From: Chloroflexota bacterium
GTDB taxonomy: Bacteria; Chloroflexota; Chloroflexia; Thermomicrobiales; UBA6265
Length of the DNA stretch: 63,902 bases
NCBI GenBank assembly: GCA_023423795.1
Contig: JAFAEX010000260.1
Coordinates: forward strand, 1-63,902
Direction of reading: 5' to 3'
Of the stretch, positions 60,385 through 63,902 are shown one piece after another. The position numbers and the translations under genes are program-made. How positions within the stretch are numbered: position 1 is the stretch's first letter; every line of letters begins with the position of its first letter. The notes beneath the pieces are model-generated. The model had not been told where the DNA came from. It ran no database searches and worked only from the letters and a program-made list of their open reading frames with translations.

Positions 60385-62437
60385 CGGTCATCACCTTCGC
60401 GCTCCACGCCGGGACCGTCAGGACGAGCGTTTCGCCCGCCGGCAGCGGCACGTCTTCACCACCGAGGAGATCGACCAGCGTATCCACGTTCCACAACGCG
60501 CGGCCCGCTGCCGCCAGGGACACCGTGGCCTCGACGTCGGCCGCCGTCGTGTTGACGATCACGAGCACCGGCGAGGCGGTTCGTGTGTCGTCGAACCGCA
60601 GGTATGCGACAAGGGGCGCGTCCGGATCGACCACCACCGGCCGCCACGACCGGGAGTGCAAGGCGGGATAGTCGCGGCGGGCGGCGATCAGCGTTTTCAG
60701 GTACGGGCGCAACCCGTCGTGGTCGGTCCAGTCGATCGGGCCGGGCGTGCGGTACGGCTCGAACTCCGCGCCAACCTCGTCGCCGGTGTAGAGGCAGGGC
60801 AACCCCGGCAGCGTCAGCAGGATCGCCAGCGCCGCCCGGTAGCAACCGACGCCGTGGGCGGTGAGGAAGCGCGGGCCGGTGTCGTTGTTGTTGAGGAAGC
60901 GCATCACCAGCGCGTCGGGGCGGTAGCCCTTGCCGCCGTCGGTCAGCGCATCGAGCAAACGCTCACCAACCGGGCTATCGCCGCCGAAGACGTCGCGCCA
61001 CGCCCACTGACCGAGTTCGTCGGTCCAGTCGTAGGCGGCATCGAACCCGAGGTCGAAATACGCGCCGTCCCGCGCGCTCGCCTCGGCGACGATCAGCGCG
61101 TCCGGCTCGATCCGGTAGATCTCGGCGAGAAACTCGGCCAGCCACTCCGGCCGCCGCTGCAAGATCCCCCAGATGGCGTCCACCCGGAACCCATCGACGC
61201 CGACATCGCGCACCCAGAAGGCCAGCGCTTCGAGCATGAAGCGGCGCACCTCGGGGTTGTCGTAGTTCAGGTTCGGCAGGTGCCGCCAGTCGAAGTAGTG
61301 GGTCGGCTCCCCGCTCTGGTCGCGGTCGTAGTAGTCCCAGTAGGCCGACGCTTCGCCGTTGGCTTCGGCGTCGGCCGCGTAGGGATGCCTGGCCGAGGTG
61401 TGGTTGGGCACCACGTCCATCAGCACCCGGAGGCCGCGGGCGTGGGCCGCGTCCACCAGCGCCCGGAACTCGTCGAGCGTGCCGTGGGCGGGGTTGACGC
61501 CGAAGTAGTCCGTCACCGCGTAGCCGAAATCACCGTCCGGCGTGCCGGTGATCGGCGAGAACCAGAGGGCGGACACGCCAAGGTCGCGCAGGTCGTCGAG
61601 TCGCGCGGCCACCCCGGCGAACCCCGGCGGATCGAAATTGCGGGGAACGACGCCGTAGACGACCGCCGGCGCGATCCACTCCGCCCGCCCGTGGACGGGG
61701 TCCGGCACGCGCGCTTCGCCGTTCATGACGACGAAACGCGCCGCCGCCCGGTCGGATCGCCCCGCCTCGTCGGCAACGAGTAGGTCGGCGAAATACGCGC
61801 CGTCCGCGACCGGCAGGTCGGCGGAAAACACGCCCGGCCCCACCGGTTCGAGCGCGAACGGCGCCGGGTTGGAGGCACGCGCCTCGACCGTCCACGCGAC
61901 GACCGGGCTGCCGTCGTAGTCGCTGGGGCTGCTGCCGCTCGCGTCGAAGAAGAGCCGGCAGTCCTCGATGCGGACGGTGAGCCGGGCGACCGGTCGCGGA
62001 CGCAAGTTCACGTCGTAGGTGGCCGGAAGGGAAACCACGCCCGTGCCGTCGGGCAGAACCGCGACGGCGGTGACCTCGTTGCGCCCCGGTGCGAACCGGA
62101 CCGTGCCGGCAAAAGCCTCGCCGTCGCGCTGGACCGGGAACACGCGGTCCCCGACCTCCAGCATGATCGTCGCCTCCGCGGGGCAACCTACGCACTCGCC
62201 GGAGATGGTCTTCTCCCACGCCCAGGCATCGCCGCCGGTCGTGTCGAGCGCGATGGCGGGACCGCTGGTCCGCGGCGCAGGCAGCACCGCGGCCGTGCCG
62301 TCCTTGGCCGGTCCAGGCGGTGCGGCGATGGCGTCAAAGCAGGTCAACGAACAGTCCCCGTTCTCCGGTTGCCGCGGCGCGGGTGATTGGTCGAACTCGG
62401 TGGCTGGGCAATGGTCGCCCCCGAACGGTTGCAGCAC
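60371..62437 (-). CDS. GH13 alpha-amylase-family glycoside hydrolase
   Basis: About 688 residues: an N-terminal beta-rich region (about 240 residues), a GH13 barrel, then a C-terminal beta domain. Conserved regions in order are DVVPNH (I), GFRVDAIW with the nucleophile Asp (II), LIVAEAS with the acid/base Glu (III) and FLNNNDTGPRF (IV), where the usual His before the catalytic-site Asp is Asn. No signal peptide is visible, so it probably degrades imported oligosaccharides in the cytosol. The start is uncertain: GTG 62437 lacks a clear ribosome-binding site, and TTG 62347 is possible. The TTG at 62491 lies inside the operator and is excluded. Confidence 0.85.
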   Translation of the reverse strand: MLQPFGGDHCPATEFDQSPAPRQPENGDCSLTCFDAIAAPPGPAKDGTAAVLPAPRTSGPAIALDTTGGDAWAWEKTISGECVGCPAEATIMLEVGDRVFPVQRDGEAFAGTVRFAPGRNEVTAVAVLPDGTGVVSLPATYDVNLRPRPVARLTVRIEDCRLFFDASGSSPSDYDGSPVVAWTVEARASNPAPFALEPVGPGVFSADLPVADGAYFADLLVADEAGRSDRAAARFVVMNGEARVPDPVHGRAEWIAPAVVYGVVPRNFDPPGFAGVAARLDDLRDLGVSALWFSPITGTPDGDFGYAVTDYFGVNPAHGTLDEFRALVDAAHARGLRVLMDVVPNHTSARHPYAADAEANGEASAYWDYYDRDQSGEPTHYFDWRHLPNLNYDNPEVRRFMLEALAFWVRDVGVDGFRVDAIWGILQRRPEWLAEFLAEIYRIEPDALIVAEASARDGAYFDLGFDAAYDWTDELGQWAWRDVFGGDSPVGERLLDALTDGGKGYRPDALVMRFLNNNDTGPRFLTAHGVGCYRAALAILLTLPGLPCLYTGDEVGAEFEPYRTPGPIDWTDHDGLRPYLKTLIAARRDYPALHSRSWRPVVVDPDAPLVAYLRFDDTRTASPVLVIVNTTAADVEATVSLAAAGRALWNVDTLVDLLGGEDVPLPAGETLVLTVPAWSAKVMTDVRA

Positions 62438-62486
62438 CGTGCGGCTGGTTGGGCGGGTGCCGGGGCATCCTCTTCGACGCGGCGCT

Positions 62487-62500
62487 TGCAAACGTTTGCA
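62487..62500. promoter_or_regulatory. Perfect LacI-type operator
   Basis: TGCAAACGTTTGCA, a perfect 14-bp palindrome with the central CG pair typical of LacI-family sites. It spans about +3 to +16 of the predicted GH13 transcript, an ideal repression position for the LacI protein encoded at 59311-60384. Confidence 0.8.
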
Positions 62501-62509
62501 CCAAACCGG

Positions 62510-62539
62510 ACTCTAGGGCACCATTGCCCGCGTCGTCAA
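62510..62539 (-). promoter_or_regulatory. Promoter of the GH13-LacI-importer operon
   Basis: Minus strand TTGACG (62534-62539), 18-base spacer, TAGAGT (62510-62515). Start expected near 62503, just before the operator. The remaining sequence to the oxidoreductase start at 62789 holds no other element I can identify. Confidence 0.65.
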
Positions 62540-62788
62540 GGCCGCGCCGGTGGCCGCCCGCAGGGTGACGAACCTTCCGGCCACTCCGGGGAATACCGGA
62601 CCGGGCACGGTCCGGTGCTATGCTCCGGCAACCCTCGCCAGCGGCGAAACCGGCGCGAACACGGGCCGATGCCCGTGACGGCGGCGATTGGTGGCCCGCC
62701 GAGAATCGCGGCGAGCGAACGAATCGGGAACGGGGAGCACCTGCCGATACGCCGGCGGGGACGTGCGAATCAAGGGGGGCGAAGACCG

Positions 62789-63880
62789 ATGCAAAAGGTC
62801 CGGGTCGGGGTCGTCGGGTTGGGCGAGGTCGCCCAGATCATCCACCTGCCGATCCTGCAGGCGCTCGCCGACAGGTACGAGATCGCCGCGCTCTGCGACG
62901 TGTCGCCGGGGCTGCTGGCCGCAATGGGCGAGCGCTACCGGGTGCCCGAGGAGCGGCGCTACGCCGACGCCCACGCGCTGGCGGCCGACCCGAACCTCGA
63001 CGCGGTCTTCGTGCTCAACAGCGACGAGTACCACGCCGAACACGCCATCGCCGCGCTGGACGGCGGCAAGCACGTGCTGGTCGAGAAGCCGATGTGCATC
63101 TCGCCGCGCGAGGCCGAGGCGATGATAGCCGCCCGCGACGCCAGCGGCCGCCAGTTGATGGTCGCCTACATGCGCCGCTTCGCGCCCGCGTTCGCGCAGG
63201 CCAAGGAAGACGTCGCACGGCTGCCGAGGATCAACTACGCCCGCATCCGCGACATCATCGGCGCGAACCGGCTCATCATCGACCAGTCCAGCGTCGTGCT
63301 CCGCTTCGACGACATCCCCGCGCCGCTGATGCAGGACCGCACCGACCGCGCGCGCAAACTCGTCGCCGAGGCGATCGGCGACGCGCCGGCGGACCTGGCG
63401 GGCACCTACCGGCTGCTGCTCGGGCTGGGCAGCCACGACCTGTCCGCCATGCGCGAACTGCTCGGCCACCCGCAGCGGGTGATCGCGGCGTCGTGCTGGC
63501 ACGGCGGCAAGGCGATCGCCGCCATCCTCCAGTTCGACGGCTACTGCGCGACCTACGAGACGCTGGTCGATCAGCAGCGCCGCTTCGATGCCCACATCGA
63601 GGTCTACGGCGACGAAACGTCGCTGCGCATCCAGTACGACACGCCCTACATCCGCCACCTGCCGACCACGCTGGTGACGAACGAGACGCGCGGCGAGGCC
63701 TACACCGAGACGACCCTGCGCCCGACCTTCAAGGATCCGTACACGCACGAACTGGAAGCGTTCCACGACGCCGTCACCGGCGGTGCGGGCCCGAAGACCA
63801 CCGCCGAGGATTACGCCGAAGACCTGCGGCTGTTCCGGGATATCGTGGACGCGTTGCGGGCGTCGGCAGCGGCTGCGTAG
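62789..63880 (+). CDS. Gfo/Idh/MocA-family NAD(P)-dependent oxidoreductase
   Basis: A 363-residue oxidoreductase. The Rossmann motif VGVVGLGEVAQ is at residues 6-16 and the family EKP (99-101) in HVLVEKPMCIS carries the catalytic-type Lys100. The C-terminal domain has LLLGLGSHDLSAMRELLG with the usual HD pair. It oxidises or reduces a sugar, inositol or sugar acid, and is divergent from the GH13 operon. ATG 62789 follows AAGGGGGGC; a longer frame exists but reads through the divergent promoter. It ends 22 bases before the window edge. Confidence 0.92.
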   Translation: MQKVRVGVVGLGEVAQIIHLPILQALADRYEIAALCDVSPGLLAAMGERYRVPEERRYADAHALAADPNLDAVFVLNSDEYHAEHAIAALDGGKHVLVEKPMCISPREAEAMIAARDASGRQLMVAYMRRFAPAFAQAKEDVARLPRINYARIRDIIGANRLIIDQSSVVLRFDDIPAPLMQDRTDRARKLVAEAIGDAPADLAGTYRLLLGLGSHDLSAMRELLGHPQRVIAASCWHGGKAIAAILQFDGYCATYETLVDQQRRFDAHIEVYGDETSLRIQYDTPYIRHLPTTLVTNETRGEAYTETTLRPTFKDPYTHELEAFHDAVTGGAGPKTTAEDYAEDLRLFRDIVDALRASAAAA

Positions 63881-63902
63881 TCGGCCGAGACCACTCTCAT
63901 CG

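Overview
This is a GC-rich (about 70% by eye) bacterial chromosome segment. Secreted proteins carry Tat or Sec leaders followed by a QDATPA-type linker, many genes start with GTG and overlap, and intergenic gaps hold dispersed palindromes. Together these suggest Chloroflexota, most likely a Thermomicrobia/Thermomicrobiales relative. This is an inference: no rRNA, tRNA or housekeeping marker is present. I see no CRISPR array, no transposase and no phage genes.

The window is almost entirely uptake and catabolism: eight ABC import systems with their regulators and enzymes. (1) 223-4773: ribose-type binding protein, LacI regulator, GH172-like enzyme and UlaG-like lactonase. (2) 4869-8121: CUT1 sugar binding protein and two permeases without their own ATPase. 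(3) 16339-8337, minus strand: complete peptide-type (Dpp/Opp) importer, a class I methyltransferase and an enolase-superfamily enzyme, with a divergent ROK regulator and a PIG-L deacetylase beyond it. (4) 29184-18777, minus: aminotransferase, type I dehydroquinase-like protein, M81 (MlrC-like) hydrolase, CUT1 importer with ATPase and creatininase-family amidohydrolase, transcribed divergently from an XRE-cupin regulator. A lower-GC Abi-like gene interrupts this operon. (5) 34965-30740, minus: iron-siderophore importer in two transcription units that share a promoter/operator layout. (6) 43143-38652, minus: alpha/beta hydrolase plus peptide-type binding protein and permeases, next to an SDR and a Mo-bisMGD oxidoreductase. 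(7) 43485-51160, plus: RpiR regulator, threonine synthase-like enzyme, SDR and a full CUT1 importer. (8) about 62503-51236, minus: GH13 enzyme, LacI regulator, CUT1 importer, ferritin-like diiron protein, a GH-like TIM-barrel protein and a DUF421 membrane protein, led by a promoter with a perfect LacI-type operator. A Gfo/Idh/MocA oxidoreductase closes the window on the plus strand.

The gaps are rich in structure: about nine copies or fragments of a GTCATCCCGAG...CTCGGGATGAC palindrome, two about 170 bp MITE-like copies with shared inverted ends, a second 255 bp element with AT-rich inverted ends, and strong hairpins at five of six binding-protein/permease junctions. The most notable findings are the translationally coupled diiron/GH-like pair, the paired IscR-type operators on the iron units, a leaderless RpiR promoter, and the MITE-like families.
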